DNA from: Dehalococcoidia bacterium
GTDB taxonomy: Bacteria > Chloroflexota > Dehalococcoidia > Dehalococcoidales > JAUYDJ01
Length of the DNA stretch: 63,069 bases
Reading direction: 5' to 3'
Assembly: GCA_020353235.1 (NCBI GenBank)
Contig: CP070693.1
Coordinates: 347,153 to 410,221 of the forward strand
Shown here: piece after piece, positions 52,338 through 62,865 of the stretch
How positions within the stretch are numbered: position 1 is the first letter of the stretch
Layout of the letters: each line of letters begins with the position of its first letter
Made by a program: the position numbers and the translations under genes
The notes under the pieces: generated by a model
Told to the model about the DNA's origin: nothing
Seen by the model: only the letters and a program-made list of their open reading frames with translations
Database searches by the model: none

Positions 52338-53914
52338 TGGCGATTAATAAGAATAAAATTATAAGAGAGGCTAATTTGAAAATCCTGCTGGTCTATCCGG
52401 AATACCCTGATACCTTCTGGAGCTTCCGGTATGCCCTAAAACTAATATCAAAGAAGGCGCCCTTCCCACCCCTAGGGCTGGTCACGGTGGCAGCCATGTT
52501 CCCCGACTCCTGGGAGAAGAAGCTGGTGGACATGAATATCACCACGCTGACCGATAGAGACCTCATGTGGGCCGATTATGTCTTTATCAGCGCCATGGAC
52601 GTGCAACGGAAATCGGTAGATGAAGTTGTCGCCCGCTGCCAGAAGCTGGGGGTCAAGACGGTGGCCGGCGGCCCCCTCTTTACCACTGGCTACGACGAAT
52701 TTGACCATATTGACCACCTAGTACTTGGTGAGGGTGAAGTCACCTTTCCCGCCTTCCTCAAGGATATAGAGCAGGGGTGTGCCCAGCACATCTACCACGC
52801 TCATGAATGGCCCGACATCAGCCAGACCGTAATCCCGCTCTGGTCGCTGCTGGATATGAAAAAGTATTCTTCAATGAATGTCCAGTACTCCCGGGGCTGC
52901 CCCTATAACTGTGAATTCTGCGATATCATCATCCTCAACGGGCACAAGCCACGCACCAAGGATACCGAGCAGCTGCTCGCCGAACTGGACACCCTGTACA
53001 ATCTGGGCTGGCGCGGCGGGGTTTTTATCGTTGATGATAACTTCATCGGCAATAAGCGGAAGCTGAAGACGGAAGTCCTGCCCACCTTGATTGAATGGCA
53101 GCAGAAGCGAAAACACCCCTTTGCCCTTTCCGCCGAGGCTACAGTAAATCTAGCCGCTGACCCCGCATTAATGAAACAGATGGTTAGGGCCGGGTTTAAC
53201 ACCGTTTTTATCGGCATTGAGACCCCCAACGAAGAGAGCCTGGCCGAGTGCAACAAGCAATGCAATCGGGGGCGCGACCTGGTCGCTTACGTTAAAGAGA
53301 TGCAGAGACACGGCCTGGAGGTTCAGGGTGGGTTCATTGTCGGCTTTGACAATGACCCGCTCTCCATCTTCAAAAACCAGATTAACTTTATCCAGAATAG
53401 CGGTATTGTTACCGCCATGGTTGGCTTGCTGAATGCCCCCCGCGGCACCAGACTCTACCAGCGCCTGAAGCGAGAGAACCGCCTCCTCAGCAATAGCTCC
53501 GGGGATAACACTGACTGCTCCCTTAACTTCATCCCCAAAATGGACTACAGCACGCTTATTGATGGCTACAAGCATATTCTGGACACCATCTACTCCCCCC
53601 GGCAGTATTACGAGCGAATCAAGACCTTTCTGCGCGACTACCGGCCGGTAAAAAGAAAGCAGAAGCTCCAGCTCAAGTCTCACCACTTTGAGGCATTTTT
53701 TAAATCGATGTGGTATTTGGGGATTAAAGAAAGGGGCCGAAGGTATTACTGGAAGCTCTTTGCCTCCACGCTACTGAAACGACCGCGGGTCTTCCCGTTA
53801 TCAATCAGTCTCAGTGTCTACGGTTTCCATTTCCGCAAGATGGTTGAAAAATACATCAACCAGCCAATTGGGGAAACGCTGGAACGGCGGGCATCTCAGA
53901 AATCCAGTGGCTAA
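52337..53914 (+). CDS. B12-binding radical SAM protein (HpnP-like, DUF4070 type)
   Basis: A 525-residue protein. The first ~145 residues form a cobalamin-binding Rossmann domain (ILLVYPEYP at 14-22, then WADYVFISAMDVQR and KTVAGGPLFT). The radical-SAM motif CPYNCEFCD (CxxxCxxC) is near residue 191, followed by VDDNFIGN, GIETPNEES, and a C-terminal DUF4070-like part. The closest memory match is HpnP, which methylates hopanoids, but the class also includes other C-methylases. The gene overlaps metF by one base, so the methyl-folate step and this enzyme may be linked. Product is not established. Confidence 0.85.
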   Translation: MAINKNKIIREANLKILLVYPEYPDTFWSFRYALKLISKKAPFPPLGLVTVAAMFPDSWEKKLVDMNITTLTDRDLMWADYVFISAMDVQRKSVDEVVARCQKLGVKTVAGGPLFTTGYDEFDHIDHLVLGEGEVTFPAFLKDIEQGCAQHIYHAHEWPDISQTVIPLWSLLDMKKYSSMNVQYSRGCPYNCEFCDIIILNGHKPRTKDTEQLLAELDTLYNLGWRGGVFIVDDNFIGNKRKLKTEVLPTLIEWQQKRKHPFALSAEATVNLAADPALMKQMVRAGFNTVFIGIETPNEESLAECNKQCNRGRDLVAYVKEMQRHGLEVQGGFIVGFDNDPLSIFKNQINFIQNSGIVTAMVGLLNAPRGTRLYQRLKRENRLLSNSSGDNTDCSLNFIPKMDYSTLIDGYKHILDTIYSPRQYYERIKTFLRDYRPVKRKQKLQLKSHHFEAFFKSMWYLGIKERGRRYYWKLFASTLLKRPRVFPLSISLSVYGFHFRKMVEKYINQPIGETLERRASQKSSG

Positions 53915-53915
53915 A

Positions 53916-55303
<1,388 letters not shown>

Positions 55304-55346
55304 AAGCTTACTACCATAATATTAATCATGGATAACTGCCCTCAGT

Positions 55347-55691
55347 TTAACAGGTGAGATGAAAAGCGGCGACCACCTTCCGGGCAGAACAAAGCTGGTT
55401 ATAGGTCTGACAGGCCTGGCCAGTCGGTTCCACAATAAGCTCGATACCCGCTTCTTTAGCTTTCTGACATACTTCAGGTGGCACCCGCATCACTCCGATG
55501 GCACCGGTGCCGAGTATCAGCACCTCCGGGTTTTCCGCTAGAACCTCAGCGATATCCTCAAGACGTAAATTGTGGCCTGATTTCCTCTCCCAGTTATCCC
55601 TGACTCTATCCGGGAAGATAATCACATCCGAGTCATACTGTCTGCCATTAATGACGATAGACCCAAACCGGTATGAATCAATACTCACCAC
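55347..55691 (-). CDS. Mth938-like (DUF498/NDUFAF3-type) protein
   Basis: A 114-residue protein of the Mth938/NDUFAF3 fold: YRFGSIVINGRQY, LEDIAEVLAENPEVLILGTGA and VEPTGQACQTYNQL. In mitochondria the homologue assists complex I assembly; the bacterial role is unknown. The GTG start overlaps the fabG stop by seven bases, so it is translated in the fatty-acid operon. Confidence 0.85.
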   Translation of the reverse strand: MVSIDSYRFGSIVINGRQYDSDVIIFPDRVRDNWERKSGHNLRLEDIAEVLAENPEVLILGTGAIGVMRVPPEVCQKAKEAGIELIVEPTGQACQTYNQLCSARKVVAAFHLTC

Positions 55692-56437
55692 CAGGCTCCC
55701 AGCAAACCTCCGTCCACACTGAGCACCTGCCCGGTAATATACTTGGCTTCATCCGAAGTTAAAAAGGCAACTGTCTCGGCGACATCACGGGGGGTACCCA
55801 GACAGCCGGCCGGAATGCGCCCGACTATCTCCTGCCGGTGCTTTTCATCCAGCCGCTGTGTCATCTCAGTATCAATAAAACCGGGGGCAATGGCGTTAAC
55901 GGTAATACCCCGCGAAGCTACCTCTTTGGCTACGGTGCGGCTAAAGCCGATTATACCGGCTTTAGCCGAAGCGTAGTTAGCCTGCCCCGGATTACCGGCG
56001 ATACCGACCACGCTGGTAATACTAATGATTCTGCCCCAGCGCTGTTTCATCATATGCCTCAGTACCGCGGCAGTACAGAGAAAGACGCTTTTCAGGTCAA
56101 CCTCAATTACCCGGTCCCAGTCTGCTTCCGACATACGCACCAGAAGCTGGTCGCGGACAATGCCGGCATTATTCACCAGAATATCAACCTGCCCGTATTT
56201 TGATACGGTGGTTTCCACCAGCTTGCTCACCTCTGGTGCCGAACTCACGTCAGCCAGAACCGCCAGGCTCTGTCTTTTCATCGCCCTGATTTCCGCGGCG
56301 ACGCCTTCTATTGGCTCCGGTGAGCCGATATCATTGACCACCACCGTCGCCCCGTCCTCAGCCAGTTTCAGGGCAATGGCCCGACCGATACCCCGCCCAC
56401 TCCCGGTGACAATAGCTACTCTACCCGAAAGGTCCAC
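55685..56437 (-). CDS. fabG: 3-oxoacyl-ACP reductase FabG
   Basis: A 250-residue short-chain dehydrogenase. NADPH binding is TGSGRGIGRAI near residue 11, the NNAG motif is present, and the catalytic triad is in SITSVVG, with Tyr and Lys in ANYASAKAGI. It reduces 3-oxoacyl-ACP in fatty-acid elongation. The start is GTG, five bases from fabD. Confidence 0.95.
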   Translation of the reverse strand: MDLSGRVAIVTGSGRGIGRAIALKLAEDGATVVVNDIGSPEPIEGVAAEIRAMKRQSLAVLADVSSAPEVSKLVETTVSKYGQVDILVNNAGIVRDQLLVRMSEADWDRVIEVDLKSVFLCTAAVLRHMMKQRWGRIISITSVVGIAGNPGQANYASAKAGIIGFSRTVAKEVASRGITVNAIAPGFIDTEMTQRLDEKHRQEIVGRIPAGCLGTPRDVAETVAFLTSDEAKYITGQVLSVDGGLLGAWW

Positions 56438-56442
56438 CGTTT

Positions 56443-57387
56443 CTACTCCTCAGACTGCGCTAAAGCAGTCTTGATATTTTTAACCGCCTCGGCATCACCC
56501 AGGTTCAGGGTTTGTGCCTTTTTATCTATCCGTTTGATGAGACCGCTGAGCACTTTACCCGGTCCGATCTCAATAAAAGTGGTCACGCCTTTATTCAACA
56601 TATACTGGATTGAGGACTGCCAGTCAATACGGTTACACAACTGATTCAGCAGTTCTTCCTTCACCGCTTCGGCGCTGGTCAACGGTTGAGCCGTGGTATT
56701 GCCAATAATCGGAATGGCCGGGTCATTAAAAGAAAGCCTAGCGATAACCTCCGCCATACCTTCCACCGCCGACTGCATAAGCGGGGTATGAAAGGCACCG
56801 CTTACCGCCAAGGGAACAACACGATAGGCGCCCTTAGCACTAGCCAATTCGGCAGCCTTATCCAGCTTCTCTTTTTCCCCGCTGATAACCAGCTGACCGG
56901 GACAGTTAATATTGGCAATCTGGATATCAGTCTGCTGGCAGATATCAGCCAGCAAAGGCTGGCTGAGCCCAATTACAGCGACCATGCCCCCCGGATTCTT
57001 CAGCCCGGCTTCATGCATCAGCCGCCCCCTCTCCCGGGCCAGATAAATGGCATCAGCTAGGTCAAGTATCCCGGCAGCGGCCAGCGCGCTATACTCGCCT
57101 AGGCTGTGCCCAGCAACATAGGCGGGGGGAGGTAATACATCAGCGGTGTTTACTTCCTCCAGCGCCCTCAGGCAGGCGAGACTGACGGTGACCACAGCCG
57201 GCTGGGTATTAACTGTCCGGCGGAGTTCATCTTCCGGTCCCTCAAAGCACAAACTCGAAATAGCCAACCCCAGAGCCTGCTCGGCCTGGTCAAAGACTGC
57301 CTTGGCTGAGGCAAACTGGTCATAAAGATTGCGCCCCATACCTATCCACTGAGAGCCCTGCCCCGGGAAGACATAGGCTACCTTCAT
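56443..57387 (-). CDS. fabD: Malonyl-CoA:ACP transacylase FabD
   Basis: A 314-residue acyltransferase with FPGQGSQW near the start, the catalytic serine in GHSLGEYSA and the active His in SGAFHTPLM. The ATG of MKVAYVFPGQGSQ at 57387 is used; an earlier ATG in frame lies inside the L32 gene. It charges ACP with malonate. It follows L32 by four bases. Confidence 0.95.
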   Translation of the reverse strand: MKVAYVFPGQGSQWIGMGRNLYDQFASAKAVFDQAEQALGLAISSLCFEGPEDELRRTVNTQPAVVTVSLACLRALEEVNTADVLPPPAYVAGHSLGEYSALAAAGILDLADAIYLARERGRLMHEAGLKNPGGMVAVIGLSQPLLADICQQTDIQIANINCPGQLVISGEKEKLDKAAELASAKGAYRVVPLAVSGAFHTPLMQSAVEGMAEVIARLSFNDPAIPIIGNTTAQPLTSAEAVKEELLNQLCNRIDWQSSIQYMLNKGVTTFIEIGPGKVLSGLIKRIDKKAQTLNLGDAEAVKNIKTALAQSEE

Positions 57388-57391
57388 CGGT

Positions 57392-57589
57392 TTAGCCTCC
57401 CTTCTTCTTCGGTGGCTTGATCTCGATGACCTCCCTGCCCCCATAGTTGCCACAGACCGGGCAGACACGGTGCGACGGCTTCGGGTTATGGCATTGCGGA
57501 CAGTAGTCCAGCTGGGACAGCGTCAAGCCAATATTGCACTTATTCCCCTGACGCGGCCTGGCGCGCCTTCGTTTAGGTAAAGCTCCCAT
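57392..57589 (-). CDS. rpmF: 50S ribosomal protein L32
   Basis: A 65-residue protein, starting MGALPKRRRARPRQG, with a zinc ribbon (CPQCHNPKPSHRVCPVCGNY) as in CxxC-type L32 proteins. It lies between the YceD-like and fabD genes, the typical yceD-rpmF-fab order. Confidence 0.95.
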   Translation of the reverse strand: MGALPKRRRARPRQGNKCNIGLTLSQLDYCPQCHNPKPSHRVCPVCGNYGGREVIEIKPPKKKGG

Positions 57590-57592
57590 AAT

Positions 57593-58036
57593 CTAACCCC
57601 TTCCTTCCAGTTTGGGTAACAACCCGGTACAATCTTCACGGCATAGCGGCTTCATCGGCATAGTCAACAGAGCATACTGGCGTATCGCCTCAGTTAAATC
57701 GAGAATATGGTGCTCATCAATGGTGAAAGAGCCCGGCTCATCGGGCGGCGATAGTGGCGTCCCACTATTTACCTCTATTACCGGGAAATATTCCTCTTCT
57801 ATGGTGAAGGTTAGCGGACAGCGGGACCGGCTGAGGCAACGGCTACAGGTAACTTCAACCCCGGTGCTTACCATACCCCTAACCAGAATGCCCCGGTTGG
57901 TGCGCGTCAGCCTGACCTTGCCCTTGACCTGACCGCCAATCCCATTGCCGGTAACGTCAACTGGCTCATCCAGCTCATAATCTCGCGTTGAGCCTACCGG
58001 CTCTTTCAGCAATTGGGCTACATTTTCCTGTATCAC
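57593..58036 (-). CDS. YceD/DUF177-family protein
   Basis: A 147-residue protein with a central CSRCLSRSRC metal-binding pair and a second CREDC pair, as expected for the YceD (DUF177) family, which is co-transcribed with rpmF and may help 23S rRNA maturation. The start is GTG. The gene leads the rpmF-fabD-fabG block. Confidence 0.88.
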   Translation of the reverse strand: MIQENVAQLLKEPVGSTRDYELDEPVDVTGNGIGGQVKGKVRLTRTNRGILVRGMVSTGVEVTCSRCLSRSRCPLTFTIEEEYFPVIEVNSGTPLSPPDEPGSFTIDEHHILDLTEAIRQYALLTMPMKPLCREDCTGLLPKLEGRG

Positions 58037-58117
58037 TATTAGCTCCGGCTAGAACTAATCATTTATTATACTCAGAGCCTTGTAATCAGTTCAAGCTTGA
58101 TACCGGCGCTAAACCGG

Positions 58118-58726
58118 CTAGGTATTGCTGGCTTTTATAATTACCATAAGTCCGTTTTTCAGGTAATCTCTCTTTTCTTCACCAAGCTGGTTTATCTTTA
58201 GTATTTCGGTCATCCCACCCTGGGCAATATAATCTCTAAAATACCTAAAATGGTCTCGGCCACCAATAAATTCTATGGTTTTGGTCAGATAAGCAATGGG
58301 GCGCTGGGGTAAAGGGACCTGAAAATCAGTAAAAACCAGGGCGCCGCCTTTCCTGACCACCCTCTTCATCTCCGAAATTATTATGTTGCGGGCTACCCTC
58401 TCTTTCTCATGCAGGCCCAGACAGATAGATGCATAGTCGAAGAGGCTATCATGGAAGGGCAAATCTAAGGCATCGGCTATCTGGAATGAGACATTGCTCA
58501 AACCCAGCTTGCTCTTTTTTATTTCGGCTATTTTAATCATATTGGGGCTGCGGTCTACACCGGTGGCGGTAATATTTTTTTGGGCATAATAGACTGCTTG
58601 GTCTCCAGTCCCGCAGCAAACATCCAGCACCCTGTCCCCGGCTTTCATCCCGGCAAACCCTGGAGTATAAAGCCTAATGTCACGAAATAGAGGGTCTAAC
58701 AGCGAGTTCCAGTTGATAGCCAGCAT
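58118..58726 (-). CDS. SAM-dependent methyltransferase (UbiE-like)
   Basis: A 202-residue class I methyltransferase. VLDVCCGTGDQAVYYA is the SAM-binding motif I, followed by ATGVDRSPNM and FDYASICLGLH. It is like UbiE/COQ5 and similar small-molecule methyltransferases; the substrate is unknown. It is 55 bases from the acyl-CoA dehydrogenase gene on the same strand. The start is ATG. Confidence 0.8.
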   Translation of the reverse strand: MLAINWNSLLDPLFRDIRLYTPGFAGMKAGDRVLDVCCGTGDQAVYYAQKNITATGVDRSPNMIKIAEIKKSKLGLSNVSFQIADALDLPFHDSLFDYASICLGLHEKERVARNIIISEMKRVVRKGGALVFTDFQVPLPQRPIAYLTKTIEFIGGRDHFRYFRDYIAQGGMTEILKINQLGEEKRDYLKNGLMVIIKASNT

Positions 58727-58781
58727 AACTTCACTATATTGAAACGAATATCAAGAAGGTGAGCGATTACAGTAATTAGGG

Positions 58782-59939
58782 CTATCCTGAAATCGTTTTG
58801 CTCTTCCTGAGTTCAGCGGCAATTTCATTTCTCAGCACCTGATTGGTGCCCTCATAAATCTGGGTTATTTTGGCATCCCGCATCATTTTCTCTACGGGAT
58901 AATCACGCATATAGCCGACCCCGCCCAGAATCTGCACCGCATCCGTGGTAATTCTCATAGCCACATCGGAGGCAAAAACTTTGGCCATGGCTGCCTCTTT
59001 GCCAAAATTCTTGGCCCCGCTGTCAATGGTGCGGGCGGTAGCGTAAACCAGTGACCGGGCGGCTTCTACCTGAGTGGCCATGTCGGCCAGCATGTGCTGG
59101 ACTGCCTGAAGCGCAATAATGGGGTGCCCGAACTGGATGCGCTGGCGGGCATAGTCCACCGCCGCCTCCAGAGCCCCCTGAGCCAGCCCGACGGCCTGAG
59201 CCCCTATCACCGGGCGGGAGCCGTCCAGAAGCCTTAGCGCCATAATAAACCCCATCCCCTCCCGGCCAATCAGGTTCTCCCCGGGAATGAGGCAGTCCTC
59301 AAAGACCAGCTCCCGGGTGGCGGAGGTGCGAATGCCCATCTTTTTCTCTTTCCGTCCAAAGGAAAAGCCGGGGGTCTCTTTTTCCACCAAAAAGGCGCTG
59401 GCACCACGGGCTCCCTTCTCTTTATCGGTCAGGGCAATAATGGTGTATATTTCGGCCTCACCACCGTTAGTAATGAAGCGCTTGGTTCCATTGAGGCGGT
59501 AGCCTTCTTTTTCCCTAATAGCGGTGGTTTTAATGGCGCTGGCATCACTGCCGGCGGTCTCCTCGGTCAGGGCAAAGGCAGCCAGCCTCTGGCCACTGGC
59601 GATAGCGGGGAGGTACTTCTGCCTCTGCGCATCACTGCCATATTCCAGTAAAGTCAGACTGCCCAGAGCACTGGCGGCATAGCTTACTGCCACCCCACTA
59701 CACAGTCGGCTCAGCTCCTCCATAACCAGACATAGCTCAAGACAGCCCCCACCCACGCCGCCGTACTCTTTGGGGATAAAGACACCGAACATGTCAGTAT
59801 CGGCCAGGTCTTTCATTATCGCCCAGGGGAACTCTTCACTCTCGTCAAGCTCAGCGCGAAGCGGCTTAATCTTCTCCTCAGCAATCTTACGAGCCAGGTC
59901 CCGAATTACCTGCTGCTGTTCGGTTAAGAAATATTCCAC
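58782..59939 (-). CDS. Acyl-CoA dehydrogenase
   Basis: A 385-residue FAD enzyme of the short/branched-chain type. FALTEETAGSD and RFITNGGEAEIYTI bind substrate and FAD, RIQFGHPI lies in the C-terminal helical domain, and the catalytic base is the Glu of IYEGTNQV near 365. It removes hydrogens at the alpha-beta bond of acyl-CoA, feeding electrons to electron-transfer flavoprotein. No ETF gene is in this window. The start is GTG. Confidence 0.92.
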   Translation of the reverse strand: MEYFLTEQQQVIRDLARKIAEEKIKPLRAELDESEEFPWAIMKDLADTDMFGVFIPKEYGGVGGGCLELCLVMEELSRLCSGVAVSYAASALGSLTLLEYGSDAQRQKYLPAIASGQRLAAFALTEETAGSDASAIKTTAIREKEGYRLNGTKRFITNGGEAEIYTIIALTDKEKGARGASAFLVEKETPGFSFGRKEKKMGIRTSATRELVFEDCLIPGENLIGREGMGFIMALRLLDGSRPVIGAQAVGLAQGALEAAVDYARQRIQFGHPIIALQAVQHMLADMATQVEAARSLVYATARTIDSGAKNFGKEAAMAKVFASDVAMRITTDAVQILGGVGYMRDYPVEKMMRDAKITQIYEGTNQVLRNEIAAELRKSKTISG

Positions 59940-60111
59940 GCTAGCTTCTCCTTCAGACTCCGGAAATAAGTCAGTCTATTATAGCCAGGGCAATTCGCTG
60001 GCGTCAAACCATTAAATAATGCTTCACCCCCAAACACCCTCAAGGTTGACAGCACCACCCAGTAAAACTATAATAAGCCAGCCTAGATTTTAGCTGGAGG
60101 AGGTGAGTTCA

Positions 60112-60342
60112 GTGGCAGCTAAAGCCTTTGTCCTGATTGAAGCCGATGTCGGCAAAAGCAAAGAGGTTGTTGATGCCATCGGACGACAAAAGGGAGTGAA
60201 GTCGGTTGATATCGTTACCGGGCCATACGATGTTATCGCCATAGTTGAAGGTGAAAGCCTAACCAACATTGGTGACCTGGTAACCACCAAAATTCACCCC
60301 ATACCCGGCATTTCCCGAACGGTAACCTGCCTAGCAATTTAG
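60112..60342 (+). CDS. Stand-alone Lrp/AsnC ligand-binding (RAM) domain protein
   Basis: A 76-residue RAM domain without the DNA-binding half of Lrp: AAKAFVLIEADVGKSKEVV, GVKSVDIVTGPYDVIAIVEG, and a ligand-binding dimer interface. Such proteins sense amino acids. The GTG at 60112 has GGAGGAGGTG seven bases upstream and is chosen over another GTG nine bases earlier. It converges on ispH with a four-base overlap. Confidence 0.85.
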   Translation: MAAKAFVLIEADVGKSKEVVDAIGRQKGVKSVDIVTGPYDVIAIVEGESLTNIGDLVTTKIHPIPGISRTVTCLAI

Positions 60343-61193
60343 CCCCGAATCTCTTCCAGCTTCGTGATTACCTCGTTAATGATCTGTTCATCAGTTGAAG
60401 CGCCTGAGGTTATGCCGACGTGTTCCTCGTTCTGCAGCCAGGTAGGCTGAATCTCGGCGGCAGTTTCCACCAGATATGTCCTGGTTGCCTGGGCACACAG
60501 CTCAGCCAAGTGCTTGGTATTGGCGCTATTATGCCCGCCAATAACCAGCATTAAGCCCACCCGACTGGCCAGCTCCAAGGCATTTGCCTGACGCTCGATA
60601 ATCTCGTGACAGATAGTATCAATAATGCGCAGCTCAGAGTCCTTAACGAAGGCACGGTCAATGAGCCTCTTGACAAACTCGGTAAAGTGAGCCGGCACCT
60701 GGGTTGTCTGCGACAGGATGCCCAAGCGGCGCGGCAGAGGGTCAAAATTGAGAATGAATTTATCATCCAGGGTGGCTACCCCCTTGCCTTGAGCCCAGCC
60801 CAGAATGCCCTTGACCTCAGAGTGACCGGCATCACCGTATATCACCACGAAAAAGCCGGCTTCAGCCAATCTCCGCGCCGCCACCTGGGCGCGGTGGACA
60901 AAGGGACAGGTGGTATTGACGATGTTAATGTTTCGTGCCTCAATCTCGCTCTCTATCTGCGGGCTAACGCCGTGGGAGCTAATCGCCACCGCATCACCCT
61001 GTATCTCAGGCACATTGTTAACCACCTTGACCCCGAGCTCAGCCAGCCGTTTCAGGACCGGGCGGTTATGCACCACTGGACCCAGTGTTTCCACCCCACC
61101 CTGCTCGCGGGCGACCTTCTCAATGATATTGATGGCGCGCCGGACACCGTAGCAAAAGCCTATCTTGTCTGCCTTCTCAATCTTCAGAGCCAT
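60339..61193 (-). CDS. ispH: 4-hydroxy-3-methylbut-2-enyl diphosphate reductase
   Basis: A 284-residue iron-sulfur enzyme, with the cluster cysteines in GFCYGVRRA (residue 13), TTCPFVHRAQ and DTICHEIIERQ. It performs the last step of the MEP isoprenoid pathway. It sits next to PlsC (one base apart). No other MEP genes are in the window. Confidence 0.95.
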   Translation of the reverse strand: MALKIEKADKIGFCYGVRRAINIIEKVAREQGGVETLGPVVHNRPVLKRLAELGVKVVNNVPEIQGDAVAISSHGVSPQIESEIEARNINIVNTTCPFVHRAQVAARRLAEAGFFVVIYGDAGHSEVKGILGWAQGKGVATLDDKFILNFDPLPRRLGILSQTTQVPAHFTEFVKRLIDRAFVKDSELRIIDTICHEIIERQANALELASRVGLMLVIGGHNSANTKHLAELCAQATRTYLVETAAEIQPTWLQNEEHVGITSGASTDEQIINEVITKLEEIRG

Positions 61194-61835
61194 TTAGTCC
61201 CTCCGCTCGGCATAGTTCCCCTGATACTCCACCGGCAGCAGCCAGGCGATGTGTGACATTATGGCATCGGTCAGTTCCCGGCGCCTGGCTCTGGTCAGGC
61301 TACCCTCAACCGAGGGCAGCTGAAAGGGACGACCGATATTGACCACTATTTTGGGACGGCGCAAAAACCAGCCGACACCCCTGATTTTCTCGGTGCCGGT
61401 AATGCCCACCGGCAGGACCGGGATGTTACTGCGCTGCGCAATCAGCGCCGAGCCAGGCAGGGCGGTCTGTAATTTAGCACTTCGGCTTCGGCTCCCCTCA
61501 GGGAAGATAATCAGGGCCAGCCCCCGGGCCAGAACCTGGTCTGCCTGACGCAATGCCTGCCGGTTCAGTTCCCCCCGCTGCACCGGGAAGGCGCCAAAGC
61601 TGCGGATTAGAAAACTCAAGAAGCGAGAGCGGAACAGCTCCTTCTTAGCCATAAATACCGCCCTCCGCCCCAGGCTGGCCCCCAGTACCGGCGGGTCAGC
61701 CAGATTAAGGTGGTTGGCGACCACAATTACGCCGCCGTTAGCGGGCATGTTCTCCCTGCCCCTGACCTGCCAGTCAGTCAGCAGAAACAGCAGCACCCGG
61801 ACCAGCACCCCAGCCACATCATAAAGCCTAGGCAT
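61194..61835 (-). CDS. 1-acyl-sn-glycerol-3-phosphate acyltransferase (PlsC-like)
   Basis: A 213-residue membrane-anchored acyltransferase with the catalytic NHLNLADPP (HX4D, residues about 41-49) and FPEGSRSR. It adds the second acyl chain to lysophosphatidate. An N-terminal hydrophobic helix is present. It is directly upstream of ispH in the same direction; the two may be co-transcribed. Confidence 0.88.
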   Translation of the reverse strand: MPRLYDVAGVLVRVLLFLLTDWQVRGRENMPANGGVIVVANHLNLADPPVLGASLGRRAVFMAKKELFRSRFLSFLIRSFGAFPVQRGELNRQALRQADQVLARGLALIIFPEGSRSRSAKLQTALPGSALIAQRSNIPVLPVGITGTEKIRGVGWFLRRPKIVVNIGRPFQLPSVEGSLTRARRRELTDAIMSHIAWLLPVEYQGNYAERRD

Positions 61836-61960
61836 TCTACCTCACCGGAAAAGAGTTAGCCCTTATTATAGCCCATAGTCAGAAGCAAGCCAAACCCCGC
61901 CGGCAGCGATTGCCTCTTGAATCGTCGGGTGCTAAAATAGCCAGCACAGGAGGGATAGCG

Positions 61961-62362
61961 GTGGACAAATATACCTCAAGGCGGTTTGACACCCAGTCGG
62001 AAGAAGCCATTGACCAGGATGTGCTGGAGACCGTCCCCTATGACTACCCCGATTCGGCAACCGAGGTGGTCTACGAGACGGACGAGTTCACCTTCGTCTG
62101 CCCCTGGACGGGGCTACCCGATTTCGCCCAGCTGGTGATTCGCTACCTCCCCCACCGCTCCCTGGTTGAGCTTAAATCGCTGAAATACTACCTCACTTCC
62201 TACCGCAATGTGGGCATCCTGCAGGAGCACGCCGTCAACCGTATCCGTAATGATTTAGTCGGGTTGCTCGACCCGGTCTCAATGGTAGTGGAGGCAAACT
62301 TCAAAGAGCGGGGCGGGCTGAAGACCAGAGCCGTCGCCCGCTACCCCCAAGAAAAGCCCTAA
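61961..62362 (+). CDS. queF: NADPH-dependent preQ1 synthase QueF
   Basis: A 133-residue single-domain QueF with the active Cys in [13 protein letters not shown] near residue 40, the [14 protein letters not shown] helix and the HAVNRI segment. It reduces preQ0 to preQ1 for queuosine modification of tRNA. The GTG at 61961 follows AGGAGGG. The tRNA-Val gene lies 50 bases downstream. No other queuosine gene is in the window. Confidence 0.9.
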   Translation: MDKYTSRRFDTQSEEAIDQDVLETVPYDYPDSATEVVYETDEFTFVCPWTGLPDFAQLVIRYLPHRSLVELKSLKYYLTSYRNVGILQEHAVNRIRNDLVGLLDPVSMVVEANFKERGGLKTRAVARYPQEKP

Positions 62363-62412
62363 GCAGAGGTTTTACAAAGCCAAAGTTTGGCGTTAAAATA
62401 GAGATACTTTCT

Positions 62413-62488
62413 GGGCGGTTAGCTCAGTGGTTAGAGCGCTTGCTTCACACGCAAGAGGTCACAAGTTCAAGTCTTGTACCGCCCACCA
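62413..62488 (+). tRNA. tRNA-Val (anticodon CAC)
   Basis: Acceptor GGGCGGT pairs with ACCGCCC, then A and CCA. Anticodon loop TTCACAC between CTTGC and GCAAG. T arm AGTTCAAGTCT. Confidence 0.95.
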
Positions 62489-62497
62489 TTAAATAAT

Positions 62498-62520
62498 CGC
62501 CACACAAGGATTTTGTGGCG
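62498..62520. terminator. Possible terminator hairpin after tRNA-Val
   Basis: CGCCACA (62498-62504) pairs with TGTGGCG (62514-62520) over seven bases with a nine-base loop; the tail TTAG on the plus side and ATTTAAT on the minus side are weak T runs. It could end the tRNA transcript or that of the opposite-strand gene at 62578. Confidence 0.35.
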
Positions 62521-62577
62521 TTAGTCCCCGCCCCACAACCACTTAGCCAGCCGACAGATTATGTTAGTGCTTCCCGC

Positions 62578-62865
62578 CTAGAGCATGGACAGGAATTCTT
62601 TCCACGGTGTCGCCACCAGCGTCTCCGTGGATGACCGCCCATAGGCGCGGATAATCATGGCCGCTCTCTCCACCTGCTTCAGGTCTTCCGACTCCACAAT
62701 GTCAACCACATCGAAGCGCCCGGTAACGGCATAGCTGTCCTTCCACTTCACCTTGGGACAGTCGCTCTTGATTTTGGCTGACACCGCCGCCGCTATTTCC
62801 TTGAATTCGGCGGGGTCTGAAAATGCCCGTGGGGAAATACGGCTGAGGATGACATAGGTCGCCAT
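62578..62865 (-). CDS. GYD-domain-like small protein
   Basis: A 95-residue protein beginning MATYVILSRISPRAFSD, with a central GRFDVVDIVESEDLKQ segment as in GYD-domain proteins, a ferredoxin-like fold that may bind small ligands. The ATG at 62865 has an AAAGGGAGGTGTC site; a longer frame to 62970 has no signal. The remaining 204 bases to the window end hold no supported gene. Confidence 0.75.
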   Translation of the reverse strand: MATYVILSRISPRAFSDPAEFKEIAAAVSAKIKSDCPKVKWKDSYAVTGRFDVVDIVESEDLKQVERAAMIIRAYGRSSTETLVATPWKEFLSML

